Shown: positions 56,929-64,000 of the stretch, piece after piece
Layout: each line of letters opens with the position of its first letter
How positions within the stretch are numbered: position 1 is the first letter of the stretch
Origin: Flavobacterium aeripolare
Lineage (GTDB): Bacteria > Bacteroidota > Bacteroidia > Flavobacteriales > Flavobacteriaceae
Assembly: GCF_013294025.1 (NCBI RefSeq)
Contig: NZ_JABSNL010000002.1
Span: 186,001 to 250,000, forward strand
DNA: 64,000 nt
Reading direction: 5' to 3'
The notes under the pieces: model-generated
The model's database searches: none
What the model was told of the DNA's origin: nothing
What the model saw: only the letters and a program-made list of their open reading frames with translations
Translations under genes and position numbers: made by a program

Positions 56929-56944
56929 GCATTAAAAAAGCACA

Positions 56945-56990
56945 AAAAAAATCCCTTTAAACAACTTTATAAGTGTTCAAAGGGATTTTT
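56945..56990. terminator. bidirectional terminator between xerD and rny
   Basis: Stem AATCCCTTT / AAAGGGATT extended by AACA/TGTT pairing, with an A-run on one side and a T-run on the other. It serves the convergent genes. Confidence 0.8.
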
Positions 56991-57007
56991 ATATAATAGA
57001 GTAAAGA

Positions 57008-58567
57008 TTACTTGGCTATGTTCACAGCTCTAGTTTCTCTAATAACAGTAACTTTTACCTGTCCAGGATAAGTCATTTCTGTTTGTATTTTTTGAGAGAT
57101 TTCAAATGATAAATTTGCTGCATTATCATCAGAAACTTTTTCACTTTCAACGATTACACGTAGTTCTCTACCTGCCTGAATTGCATAAGCGTTTTTCACA
57201 CCTGTGAATCCGTAAGCTACTTCTTCAAGATCTTTCAATCTTTGTATGTATGAATCTAATACTTGTCTTCTTGCTCCTGGTCTTGCTCCTGATATCGCAT
57301 CACAAACTTGGATTATTGGAGAAAGTAATGATTTCATCTCGATTTCGTCGTGATGCGCTCCAATCGCGTTACATACTTCTTCCTTTTCACCATATTTCTC
57401 AGCCCATTGCATTCCTAATAAAGCGTGAGGTAAATCACTTTCTGCATCTGGAACTTTACCAATATCGTGTAATAAACCGGCTCTTTTAGCAAGTTTAACA
57501 TTCAGTCCTAATTCGGCTGCCATGATACCACAAAGTTTAGATACTTCACGAGAGTGTTGTAATAAATTTTGTCCGTAAGAAGAACGGTATTTCATTCTAC
57601 CTACAACTTTAATCAATTCAGGATGTAAGCCGTGAATTCCTAAATCAATTACTGTTCGCTTACCAACTTCTATGATTTCGTCATCAATTTGTTTAGCTGT
57701 TTTTGCCACTACTTCTTCAATACGAGCAGGGTGGATACGACCGTCAGTAACCAGCTTGTGTAATGCTAAACGAGCAATTTCTCTACGTACAGGATCAAAA
57801 CATGATAATATAATAGCTTCAGGAGTATCGTCAACAATAATTTCTACTCCAGTTGCAGCTTCAAGGGCACGGATATTTCTTCCTTCTCTACCAATGATTC
57901 TACCTTTAACGTCATCAGATTCAATGTTAAATACAGATACGCAATTCTCAACTGCTTCCTCTGTACCTACTCTTTGAATTGTATTAATAATGATTTTCTT
58001 AGCTTCTTGTTGTGCTGTTAATTTTGCTTCTTCGATTGTGTCTTGTATTAAAGACATAGCCTTAGATTTAGCCTCAGCTTTCAAGCCTTCTACTAATTGG
58101 CTTTTAGCTTCATCAGCAGATAATCCAGAAATTAATTCTAACTGCTGTAATTGACTTTGATGTAATTTTTCAACCTCTAACTGTCTCTTGTCTAAAACTT
58201 CAATTTTAGAAGTAATATCGTTAGTTTTACTGATATAATCGTCATTTACTTTTTTAGCTTTTGAAAGTTCATTTGAGATTTGCGACTCTTTATCTCTAAT
58301 TCTTTTTTCAACTTCAGCAACTTTTTTATCTCTAGAAAGAATTACTTGTTCGTGTTCAGATTTAAGTTCGATAAACTTTTCTTTTGCTTGTAAGATTTTA
58401 TCTTTCTTGATGTTTTCAGCTTCTACTTTTGCATCTTTTAAAATAGATGATGCCTCTTTTTTAGCATTTTTCAGGTAGTTAGAGATGTTACTTTTTTCGA
58501 TTGCTTTGGCAATTCCAAAACCAACTATTATCCCTATTATTCCTGCAATGATTGTTACTATGTCCAT
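57008..58567 (-). CDS. rny: ribonuclease Y
   Basis: 519 residues; a membrane-anchored endoribonuclease that starts mRNA decay. One N-terminal helix (about 4-22, [18 protein letters not shown]), a long Lys/Glu coiled coil (about 25-200), a KH domain (about 215-270, [19 protein letters not shown]), then an HD domain (about 335-430). Its metal-binding HD is seen in [24 protein letters not shown] and GAHHDEIE. The C-terminal [21 protein letters not shown] is conserved. Downstream of the 6S RNA and zapA on the same strand. Confidence 0.96.
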   Translation of the reverse strand: MDIVTIIAGIIGIIVGFGIAKAIEKSNISNYLKNAKKEASSILKDAKVEAENIKKDKILQAKEKFIELKSEHEQVILSRDKKVAEVEKRIRDKESQISNELSKAKKVNDDYISKTNDITSKIEVLDKRQLEVEKLHQSQLQQLELISGLSADEAKSQLVEGLKAEAKSKAMSLIQDTIEEAKLTAQQEAKKIIINTIQRVGTEEAVENCVSVFNIESDDVKGRIIGREGRNIRALEAATGVEIIVDDTPEAIILSCFDPVRREIARLALHKLVTDGRIHPARIEEVVAKTAKQIDDEIIEVGKRTVIDLGIHGLHPELIKVVGRMKYRSSYGQNLLQHSREVSKLCGIMAAELGLNVKLAKRAGLLHDIGKVPDAESDLPHALLGMQWAEKYGEKEEVCNAIGAHHDEIEMKSLLSPIIQVCDAISGARPGARRQVLDSYIQRLKDLEEVAYGFTGVKNAYAIQAGRELRVIVESEKVSDDNAANLSFEISQKIQTEMTYPGQVKVTVIRETRAVNIAK

Positions 58568-58591
58568 GTTTGTTTAAAATTTATATATAAA

Positions 58592-58755
58592 AAAAGCCTA
58601 CATTAGCCGGATTGCATAAACTCGAAAAGACAAGTTTTGAGCTAACTCACTGTTCAAGTTTCCTCGCCAAGGCGTGGCATGCTATAGTAGTGATGATTCG
58701 CTCATCCTAAAATGTTAGTGTTGAGTTTACCAAATGTGAACTAATGTAGGCAGTA
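58592..58755 (-). ncRNA. ssrS: 6S RNA (flavobacterial type)
   Basis: Between zapA and rny, the minus strand has a long terminal stem: GCCTACATTAG (58741-58751) pairs perfectly with CTAATGTAGGC (58596-58606). The 3' side is followed by a run of seven T as intrinsic terminator. Inside, imperfect stem segments (AAACTCAACACT with GTGAGTTAGC, AAACTTG with CAAGTTT) surround a large unpaired centre, the open-promoter-like shape of 6S RNA, which binds RNA polymerase. Position next to zapA matches E. coli ssrS. Identity rests on structure, location and memory of a flavobacterial 6S family, not on a model search. Limits approximate. Confidence 0.78.
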
Positions 58756-58777
58756 TCTTAGTTTCTGTAAAGAACGT

Positions 58778-59071
58778 TTAATTGTCGAGATATTGATCTA
58801 AAAGCGCATTTAATTTTTTAATTCTTTCGATAGTCTCTTCACCATTGATCGAATTATCAATTTGTTTTTGTTCTACTTGAGAAGCAAACTGCAAAGCACA
58901 CATGGCTAAAACATCTTGCTTGTCGCGAACAGCGTAATTTTCTTCAAACTGTTTCATCATCACATCGATTTTCTTAGATGCGCTTCTAAGACCTTCTTCC
59001 TGAGAAAAATTCACTGTAAGAGGATAAACTCTGTCTGCGATTGATATTTTTATTTTCAGCTTTTCGTCCAT
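58778..59071 (-). CDS. zapA: cell division protein ZapA
   Basis: 97 residues. KIKISIADRVYPLTVNFSQEEGLRSASKKIDVMMKQFEENYAVRDKQDVLAMCALQFA-type order (shown in parts: IADRVYPL, LRSASKKI, DVLAMCALQ) fits ZapA, which bundles FtsZ filaments in the divisome. The C-terminal half is coiled coil. It begins 6 bp after the upstream small coiled-coil gene. The 6S RNA gene lies downstream, so this region makes both a division factor and a polymerase regulator. Confidence 0.92.
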   Translation of the reverse strand: MDEKLKIKISIADRVYPLTVNFSQEEGLRSASKKIDVMMKQFEENYAVRDKQDVLAMCALQFASQVEQKQIDNSINGEETIERIKKLNALLDQYLDN

Positions 59072-59077
59072 ATTTTC

Positions 59078-59368
59078 TTAATCTGAAAGTTGTGCAATAC
59101 AATAATCAATTTCTCGAATTAATGAATTTATTTTAAGCTTAGTATCTCTTTTATTGTCGTCACTGCCCAGTAATGAGTTAGCAATTTTTAGTGTGTCATA
59201 TTGCACTTTAAGTGCTTCAATTTCATTTGATTGAGACTGTATAACGGCTGCAGATTTTGTTAATTCGACCTTTATTTCTTGATTATTTTTTTCTAAACTT
59301 TCAATTTTTGATATAAGTTTTTCGATTTTATATTCAAGAGTATCAATTATTTCTACAATTACACTCAT
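59078..59368 (-). CDS. small coiled-coil protein upstream of zapA
   Basis: 96 residues, almost entirely heptad coiled coil from about 5 to 65 (IIDTLEYKIEKLISKIESLEKNN), with a short helix at the end (LKINSLIREIDYCIAQLSD). No signal or membrane segment. It precedes zapA by 6 bp behind a strong promoter (59397-59426). Size, coiled coil and operon make a ZapB-like division partner plausible, but I see no direct sequence match to ZapB, so the product stays unnamed. Confidence 0.85.
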   Translation of the reverse strand: MSVIVEIIDTLEYKIEKLISKIESLEKNNQEIKVELTKSAAVIQSQSNEIEALKVQYDTLKIANSLLGSDDNKRDTKLKINSLIREIDYCIAQLSD

Positions 59369-59396
59369 TATATTTTCTATTCATTACTTAATATTA

Positions 59397-59426
59397 CAAA
59401 TTTAGTATTACTTTTTATTATTACAA
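59397..59426 (-). promoter_or_regulatory. Bacteroidetes-type promoter of the zapA operon
   Basis: On the minus strand, TTG (59424-59426), exactly 19 bp, then TAAATTTG (59397-59404), 28 bp before the ATG at 59368. Same form as the HU promoter. Confidence 0.8.
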
Positions 59427-59545
59427 TATTTTATTGGTTTTTTTATTTTAAAATAGTCAAATTATTGACTTGTAAATGTTTACGATTTGTGTTTTTTTAT
59501 AAACGATAACGAATTACTTTTTTTACCTTAGCAAAAATGTATATC

Positions 59546-61243
59546 ATGAAATTTTTAAGATTATTTCTAGTGCTTTCTACTAGTGTTATTGCCCAAACAA
59601 AGTACCCTCAAGATTATTTTAGATTGCCGCTAGATGTTCCTGTGCAGCTCTCTGGAAACTTTGGAGAATTAAGACCTAACCATTTTCATACTGGCTTTGA
59701 CTTTAAAACATTACAGCGTGAAGGACTAGATGTTCACGCCGTCGCAGACGGTTATGTTTCTCGTATAAAAATGTCACCGTATGGTAACGGAAAAGCTATT
59801 TACATCACCCATCCTAATGGTTATACATCTGTTTATTGTCACTTGCAAAATGCAAGCGGCGAAATCAAAGAATACATATACAATGCCTATTATAAGGAGG
59901 AAGCCTACGAAATTGAGTTATTTCCTAAACCTAATGAATTGCCTGTAAAAAAAGGACAAGTAATCGCTTTGTCAGGAAATACAGGGTCATCTCAAGGGCC
60001 ACATTTACATTTCGAATTCAGAGATAGTAAAACAGAAAAAATTATTAATCCATTATTGTTTGGTTTTGATAGTGCTATAAAAGACACTAAAAAACCTGTT
60101 GTCTCTGCTTTATATGTATATCCTGTTGAAGATGACGCTATCGTCAATCAGTCAAAGAGGCCACTGCTTTTAAGTTTGTCTCTTCAAAAAGATGGTACTT
60201 ATTTAGCAAATAGTGTGAAGGCAAATGGTAAAATTGGTTTTGGGATTACAGCTGCTGATTATGATAATGTTTCTTATAATAAGAACGGGGTGTATAAAGT
60301 ACAAACATACTTAAACGGTAGTCCTAGTTTTGGTTATCAATTAGATACGTATTCGTTTGACGAAATGCGATACATCAATGCGTTAATTGATTATCCTAAA
60401 TACCGTGCTAACTCACAGAGAGTGCAAAAGTTGTTCATGAAAACGCCATACCCGCTAAGTATTATCAAAGCTGATAAAGATAATGGTGTGGTTGATGTTT
60501 TGCCTAATTTGGCTTCTGTGTACCGTATTGAAGTTTCAGATTTTTTTGGAAACACTACTGTTATTACTGTTCCAGTAAACTACGATCTCACAAACCCTAT
60601 TGTGAAAAAAGAGCAAACACATTCGCAATATTTCGTGAGAGTAGGTAAGGATAATATTTTTTCTAAAGATAATTTTACTGTAGATATTCCTGCAGGTACT
60701 TTTTATGATGATTTTGAAATGGATTTTAATGTGAAATCTAAGACATTATATATAGGTAGTGAAAGTACTCCTGTACAGTCAAATTTCACAATCACTATTG
60801 AAGATGATTCTTATACTGATGCCCAAAAGGAAAAAATGTACATCGCAGATATTGACAGTAGAGGTAGAGCGGGTTATAATTATACTTGGATCAAGGGAAA
60901 TGTTTTTTCTGCTAAGGTTCGTTCACTAGGAAGATACCGTCTTTACAGCGACAATACAGCGCCTTCTATTGCGATTACATCTTCAATCGAAGGTAAATGG
61001 ATTAGTAGTCAAAAAACTATTCAATTGCGTATTAGTGACAGTGGCTCGGGACTTAAATCGTATAACGGTTATTTAAACGGAAAATGGGTTTTATTCGAAT
61101 ATGACTATAAAACTGGAAAGATTACACACGATTTTAGTAATGGTAATGTCGCTGAAGGGGCAAACGAACTTAAGGTTGTTGTAGAGGATAAAGTAGGGAA
61201 TATTAAAACATTTGAAACTCGCTTTTTTAGAAGTCAACAATAA
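59546..61243 (+). CDS. M23 family metallopeptidase
   Basis: Start at ATG 59546 (565 residues, MKFLRLFLVLSTSVIAQ signal peptide); the ATG at 59537 would add three residues ahead of the signal. The LytM/M23 zinc site is complete: NHFHTGFDFKT (first His and Asp, about 45-55), CHLQNASG and HLHFEF (second and third His, about 152). These enzymes cut peptidoglycan cross-bridges. The long C-terminal part (about 190-565) is beta-rich, with Ig-like or fibronectin-like regions ending DKVGNIKTFETRFFRSQQ. A weak -7-like box (TACCTTAG) is at 59524-59531. Confidence 0.92.
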   Translation: MKFLRLFLVLSTSVIAQTKYPQDYFRLPLDVPVQLSGNFGELRPNHFHTGFDFKTLQREGLDVHAVADGYVSRIKMSPYGNGKAIYITHPNGYTSVYCHLQNASGEIKEYIYNAYYKEEAYEIELFPKPNELPVKKGQVIALSGNTGSSQGPHLHFEFRDSKTEKIINPLLFGFDSAIKDTKKPVVSALYVYPVEDDAIVNQSKRPLLLSLSLQKDGTYLANSVKANGKIGFGITAADYDNVSYNKNGVYKVQTYLNGSPSFGYQLDTYSFDEMRYINALIDYPKYRANSQRVQKLFMKTPYPLSIIKADKDNGVVDVLPNLASVYRIEVSDFFGNTTVITVPVNYDLTNPIVKKEQTHSQYFVRVGKDNIFSKDNFTVDIPAGTFYDDFEMDFNVKSKTLYIGSESTPVQSNFTITIEDDSYTDAQKEKMYIADIDSRGRAGYNYTWIKGNVFSAKVRSLGRYRLYSDNTAPSIAITSSIEGKWISSQKTIQLRISDSGSGLKSYNGYLNGKWVLFEYDYKTGKITHDFSNGNVAEGANELKVVVEDKVGNIKTFETRFFRSQQ

Positions 61244-61440
61244 TTATATCGTTTTTAACTGCAATTTTTTTTATCGAATATTGGAAATCTATAGTCTATT
61301 TTATTTATGAGTATAGAGCTGTTGATTATTATCTTTTTAGGAGGGTTGCTGCCTATTTAAAGTGCATAAAATGCTGTTAAATTATAAATTGGTTTTTAAA
61401 AATGATTACATTTGGTTTTATATTTTAATATTACACGGTT

Positions 61441-62163
61441 ATGAAAAAATTACATATAGCATTATTAAGTCTTTCTGTTTTACTTGTTGTTAGTTGCAAG
61501 AAAGAAGAAGAAAAGCCTAAAGTAATTTATGATGCGGCAAATAAGTCAAAAGCGTCCACTAAAGTAGATTCTGCTCAGGTAGCAATTGCTGATTTACCGA
61601 TACAAATGGATGGCACAGATTATCTTATTCATCCTGTTGCCGATTTAAGAGTTTATGAACGCGGCACTAAATCAAGATACGGTTCCTCTAGTGTGATCGA
61701 TTTGAGTTTCACTATTTCAAACTATGGTGAAGATGAAATTACAGGCTATTTACAAAACTTAAAATTTCAAAAAATAGGTTCAGATTCTATTAGACCGTTA
61801 ACAGATAAGCCAGCCTTAATTCAAACGGCTACGTTTTTACGCTCGGTTTCTAACCAACTTAGAAAGCAAGTCATGGTGTATACCATGTATGATGTAGATA
61901 CTAATAGAGATGGGCGTCTAGATGCGAGTGATATAAAATCATTGTATTTAAGTGATATTAGTGGTGCTAATTTCACAAAAGTTTCAGCAGATTTTCAGGA
62001 GTTGATCGACTGGAATTTAATTGAATCGAATAATAAACTGTACTTTCGAACAGTAGAAGATACCAATAAAAATGGGCAATTTGATAAAAACGATGTCTTA
62101 CATTATAACTTCATCGATCTGTCTAAAGCGGGTTGGGAAGTGTCAACATACATGCCAATTTAA
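61441..62163 (+). CDS. lipoprotein with two EF-hand-type calcium-binding loops
   Basis: 240 residues with a lipoprotein signal (VLLVVSCKK, Cys about 19). The middle is unrecognised and beta-rich. Two loops match the EF-hand or dockerin pattern: DTNRDGRLDASD (about 158-169) and DTNKNGQFDKND (about 208-219), each with acidic or Asn residues at positions 1, 3, 5, 9 and 12. Repeated Asp/Gly loops like this usually bind calcium; whether both do is unknown. The surface-anchored, calcium-linked protein has no functional context from its neighbours. A -7-like TACATTTG lies at 61407-61414. Confidence 0.82.
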   Translation: MKKLHIALLSLSVLLVVSCKKEEEKPKVIYDAANKSKASTKVDSAQVAIADLPIQMDGTDYLIHPVADLRVYERGTKSRYGSSSVIDLSFTISNYGEDEITGYLQNLKFQKIGSDSIRPLTDKPALIQTATFLRSVSNQLRKQVMVYTMYDVDTNRDGRLDASDIKSLYLSDISGANFTKVSADFQELIDWNLIESNNKLYFRTVEDTNKNGQFDKNDVLHYNFIDLSKAGWEVSTYMPI

Positions 62164-62171
62164 ATAAAATA

Positions 62172-62873
62172 CTAAATCAGGATATCACTTTCTAAATCTG
62201 ATTTTTCAATATTAAAGTCAAAACCTAGTTGCTTCACTAATTGAATGACTAGGTTTTTATACCAGTTCTCTGACTTGGGGTGAATATAGATGTTCTCGAT
62301 TAATTTATCGATATCAACACTAATTTTTAAGCCGTCGTTTAATGTGATTTTGTTTTCTTTTACATCTGTAATCACACGTACTTCTCTCTCATATTGAAAG
62401 CTTTTTCGCTTGAATAAAAACGGAAAAAACATATCGTCAAAAGGAATGTATTCCTTCTTGTAGTCAATGTAATTTACCTCGCCTATATATTGTTTGTAGT
62501 TATTTTCAAGATGTAACGATTCTTGCAATCGTCCTATGGTAGATTGAATGGCTAAACCTTCACTGTTTTGTGTGAAGATTTGCCACATGGCAAAGGATTC
62601 GTATTCGTTGATATGCCAGCTGCTAATGGCCACGCGCTCACGATGGGTTTTGTAAAATTTTAAAAAATCAGGATTGTCAATAGAGAGTTTCCTGATCTCT
62701 TCAAATGTGGGTTCGCTAAACGTACCTTCATATTGATCCTCAAATTTATCAGATCGTGACATAAATAGCTTTCTAGACATAAGCAGGTCTAGAAATTTTG
62801 ATAGATCTAAGTATTTCCAAATAATAGTATCAGGATTTTCAGGAAGCTTTATATCGGGATTGTTCAAGTACAT
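62172..62873 (-). CDS. DUF2971 domain protein
   Basis: 233 residues. LWKYLDLSKFLDLLMSRKLFMSRSDKFEDQYEGTF-type start in parts (IIWKYLDLSKFLDLL, MSRSDKFEDQYEGTF), then ISSWHINEYESFAMWQIFTQNSEGLAIQS and IHPKSENWYKNLV are DUF2971 hallmarks. Its Cys-less SWH-ESFAMW core is where the family is conserved. No enzymatic activity is known to me; such genes are often found singly or near defence and mobile genes, which is not the case here. Convergent with the lipoprotein. Confidence 0.85.
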   Translation of the reverse strand: MYLNNPDIKLPENPDTIIWKYLDLSKFLDLLMSRKLFMSRSDKFEDQYEGTFSEPTFEEIRKLSIDNPDFLKFYKTHRERVAISSWHINEYESFAMWQIFTQNSEGLAIQSTIGRLQESLHLENNYKQYIGEVNYIDYKKEYIPFDDMFFPFLFKRKSFQYEREVRVITDVKENKITLNDGLKISVDIDKLIENIYIHPKSENWYKNLVIQLVKQLGFDFNIEKSDLESDILI

Positions 62874-62954
62874 TTCTTGGTATTTTATAATTAGTACATC
62901 CTACTACTGGATTTTCTCAAAAATTTCACACTATAAAAGTACAACTGTTGTCTT

Positions 62955-64000
62955 TTATTCAAATGATTGTAAGGTTACTAATTTATTATAAGTGCCGTTC
63001 AATGCAATCAAAGTTTCATGTGTACCTTGCTCTACAATGCGCCCTTTTTGCATTACAATAATAGTGTCTGCTTTTTGAATCGTCGATAAACGGTGCGCAA
63101 TTACGATCGAAGTCCTATTTTGCATCATGTTTTCTAAGGCTACTTGTACAAATTTCTCACTTTCAGTGTCTAATGCCGAAGTTGCTTCATCTAAGATCAT
63201 AATAGGAGGATTTTTAAGCACCGCCCTAGCAATCGACAAACGTTGTTTTTGCCCGCCAGAAAGTTTGTTTCCGCTGTCTCCTACATTAGTGTTAATGCCG
63301 TTAGGCAAGTCTTTTACAAACTCATATGCGTTAGCAATTTTTAAAGCTTCGATAATTTCGTCATCAGTGGCATCTTGTTTTCCAAGTGCTATATTAGCTC
63401 TAATGGTATCATTAAATAGAATGCTGTCCTGAGTTACCAATCCCATTAAACCGCGTAACGATTGTAAATTAAAATCTTTTATGTTTTCTCCGTCAATAGC
63501 AATCGAGCCCTCGTTTACATCGTAGAAACGAGTAAGTAGATTAGCAATAGTACTTTTTCCACTACCTGATTGTCCTACAAGAGCAACTGTTTGTCCTTTT
63601 TTAACCTCCAGCGAAAAGTCTTTTAAAACGATTTCATCTTCATATTTAAAGTTGATATTTTTAATAGAAATAGCCGATTCAAAAGTCGTTTTCTCAATCG
63701 CATTTTCTTTTGAGGTAATAGGGTTTTGTTGGTCAAGGATTTCAAGTACTCGTTCTGCTGCAGCGTTTCCTCTTTTTACACTGTAAGAAGCTTTAGAAAT
63801 TGATTTTGCTGGAGTAAGAATGTTATACGCTAATCCCATATAGGCAATAAACGAAGCGCCATTTAATGTTTTTTCGATCAAAACCATATTTCCTCCATAC
63901 CATAACAGTATAGCAATAACCATGATTCCCATAAATTCACTAGTAGGCGAAGCTAGATTTTGTCTGTTTCCAATGCTGTTAGATAATTTAAAAAAACGCT
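62955..64000 (-). CDS. ABC exporter (MsbA/lipid-type), C-terminal part
   Basis: Frame open to the window edge: 348 codons including the stop, N-terminus outside. The last two membrane helices are visible (about 20-60 of this part, with MGIMVIAILLWYGGNMVL). The nucleotide-binding domain is complete: VALVGQSGSGKSTIANLL (Walker A), VTQDSILFNDTIRANIALG (Q loop), SGGQKQRLSIARAVLKNP (signature), MILDEATSALD (Walker B) and IVIAHRLSTIQ (H loop). The fused permease-ATPase form exports lipids, drugs or peptides; MsbA-like lipid flipping is likely but the substrate cannot be proved. Confidence 0.93.
   Translation of the reverse strand, partial: RFFKLSNSIGNRQNLASPTSEFMGIMVIAILLWYGGNMVLIEKTLNGASFIAYMGLAYNILTPAKSISKASYSVKRGNAAAERVLEILDQQNPITSKENAIEKTTFESAISIKNINFKYEDEIVLKDFSLEVKKGQTVALVGQSGSGKSTIANLLTRFYDVNEGSIAIDGENIKDFNLQSLRGLMGLVTQDSILFNDTIRANIALGKQDATDDEIIEALKIANAYEFVKDLPNGINTNVGDSGNKLSGGQKQRLSIARAVLKNPPIMILDEATSALDTESEKFVQVALENMMQNRTSIVIAHRLSTIQKADTIIVMQKGRIVEQGTHETLIALNGTYNKLVTLQSFE

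Noticed and set aside
61307..61360. A 17-codon ORF with a hydrophobic product in the M23-lipoprotein gap
   Set aside because: Too short to judge, no promoter or ribosome-binding signal in front, and AT-rich DNA yields such ORFs by chance.

Overview
The window reads as chromosomal DNA of a member of the Bacteroidetes, most likely family Flavobacteriaceae and close to Flavobacterium. Evidence: low GC; a SusC-type TonB-linked receptor; several promoters of the Bacteroidetes type (TTG, about 19-21 bp, TAnnTTTG) and almost no Shine-Dalgarno sequences; lineage-typical families (DUF4290, DUF5683, DUF2807/GIN, WbqC, DUF493); a lysyl-tRNA synthetase with a C-terminal extension; and a 6S RNA between zapA and rny. 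It is dense, mostly core genome. I see no phage, insertion sequence, CRISPR array or obvious genomic island.

Layout. 1-1.2 kb: the N-terminal third of a SusC-type receptor, cut by the window edge. 1.7-4 kb: lipB with two paralogous lipoproteins. 4-6 kb: a structured intergenic element, a clear promoter and lysS. 6-18.8 kb: a D-2-hydroxyacid dehydrogenase, a nitronate-monooxygenase-like protein, rluF, a hydrolase, a cysteine-less zinc-ribbon homologue, a Nif3-like protein, lpxK, a purine nucleoside phosphorylase, a TPR hybrid histidine kinase, GAPDH and lipA. 19-25.5 kb: a TonB-like protein, an ECF sigma factor with a family 2 glycosyltransferase, murB, DUF2461, a rhodanese lipoprotein and recF. 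25.7-31.9 kb (plus strand): a YfgM-like TPR protein, ribH, mutL, two rhomboid proteases and a membrane-anchored EEP nuclease/phosphatase. 31.9-37.2 kb (minus strand): parA-parB-DUF5683-dapB-lepB, then wbqC. 37.2-44.5 kb: tRNA-Pro, trxB, a PadR-PspC-GIN envelope cluster, DUF4870, DUF4442 and tRNA-Met. 44.6-50.9 kb: a START-like protein, a class IV aminotransferase, yqgE, HU, fmt, recQ, an AAA ATPase and DUF493. 51-57 kb: DUF4290, murA, a CDF transporter, aroQ, two divergent outer-membrane barrels and xerD. 57-64 kb: rny, 6S RNA, zapA, a small coiled-coil protein, an M23 peptidase, an EF-hand lipoprotein, DUF2971 and the 3' part of an ABC exporter.

Functional themes: lipoate metabolism (lipB, lipA), cell wall and envelope (murB, murA, dapB, lpxK, lepB, M23, GIN/PspC cluster, outer-membrane barrels), DNA repair and chromosome maintenance (recF, recQ, mutL, xerD, parAB, HU) and translation (lysS, fmt, rluF, two tRNAs). 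The points most worth a second look are two palindromes between the divergent barrel genes, the structured element before lysS, the 6S RNA, the nitronate-monooxygenase-like protein with extra cysteines, and several enzymes whose textbook catalytic or metal-binding residues are replaced (MurA Cys to Asp, MutL endonuclease motifs, the cysteine-less zinc ribbon).
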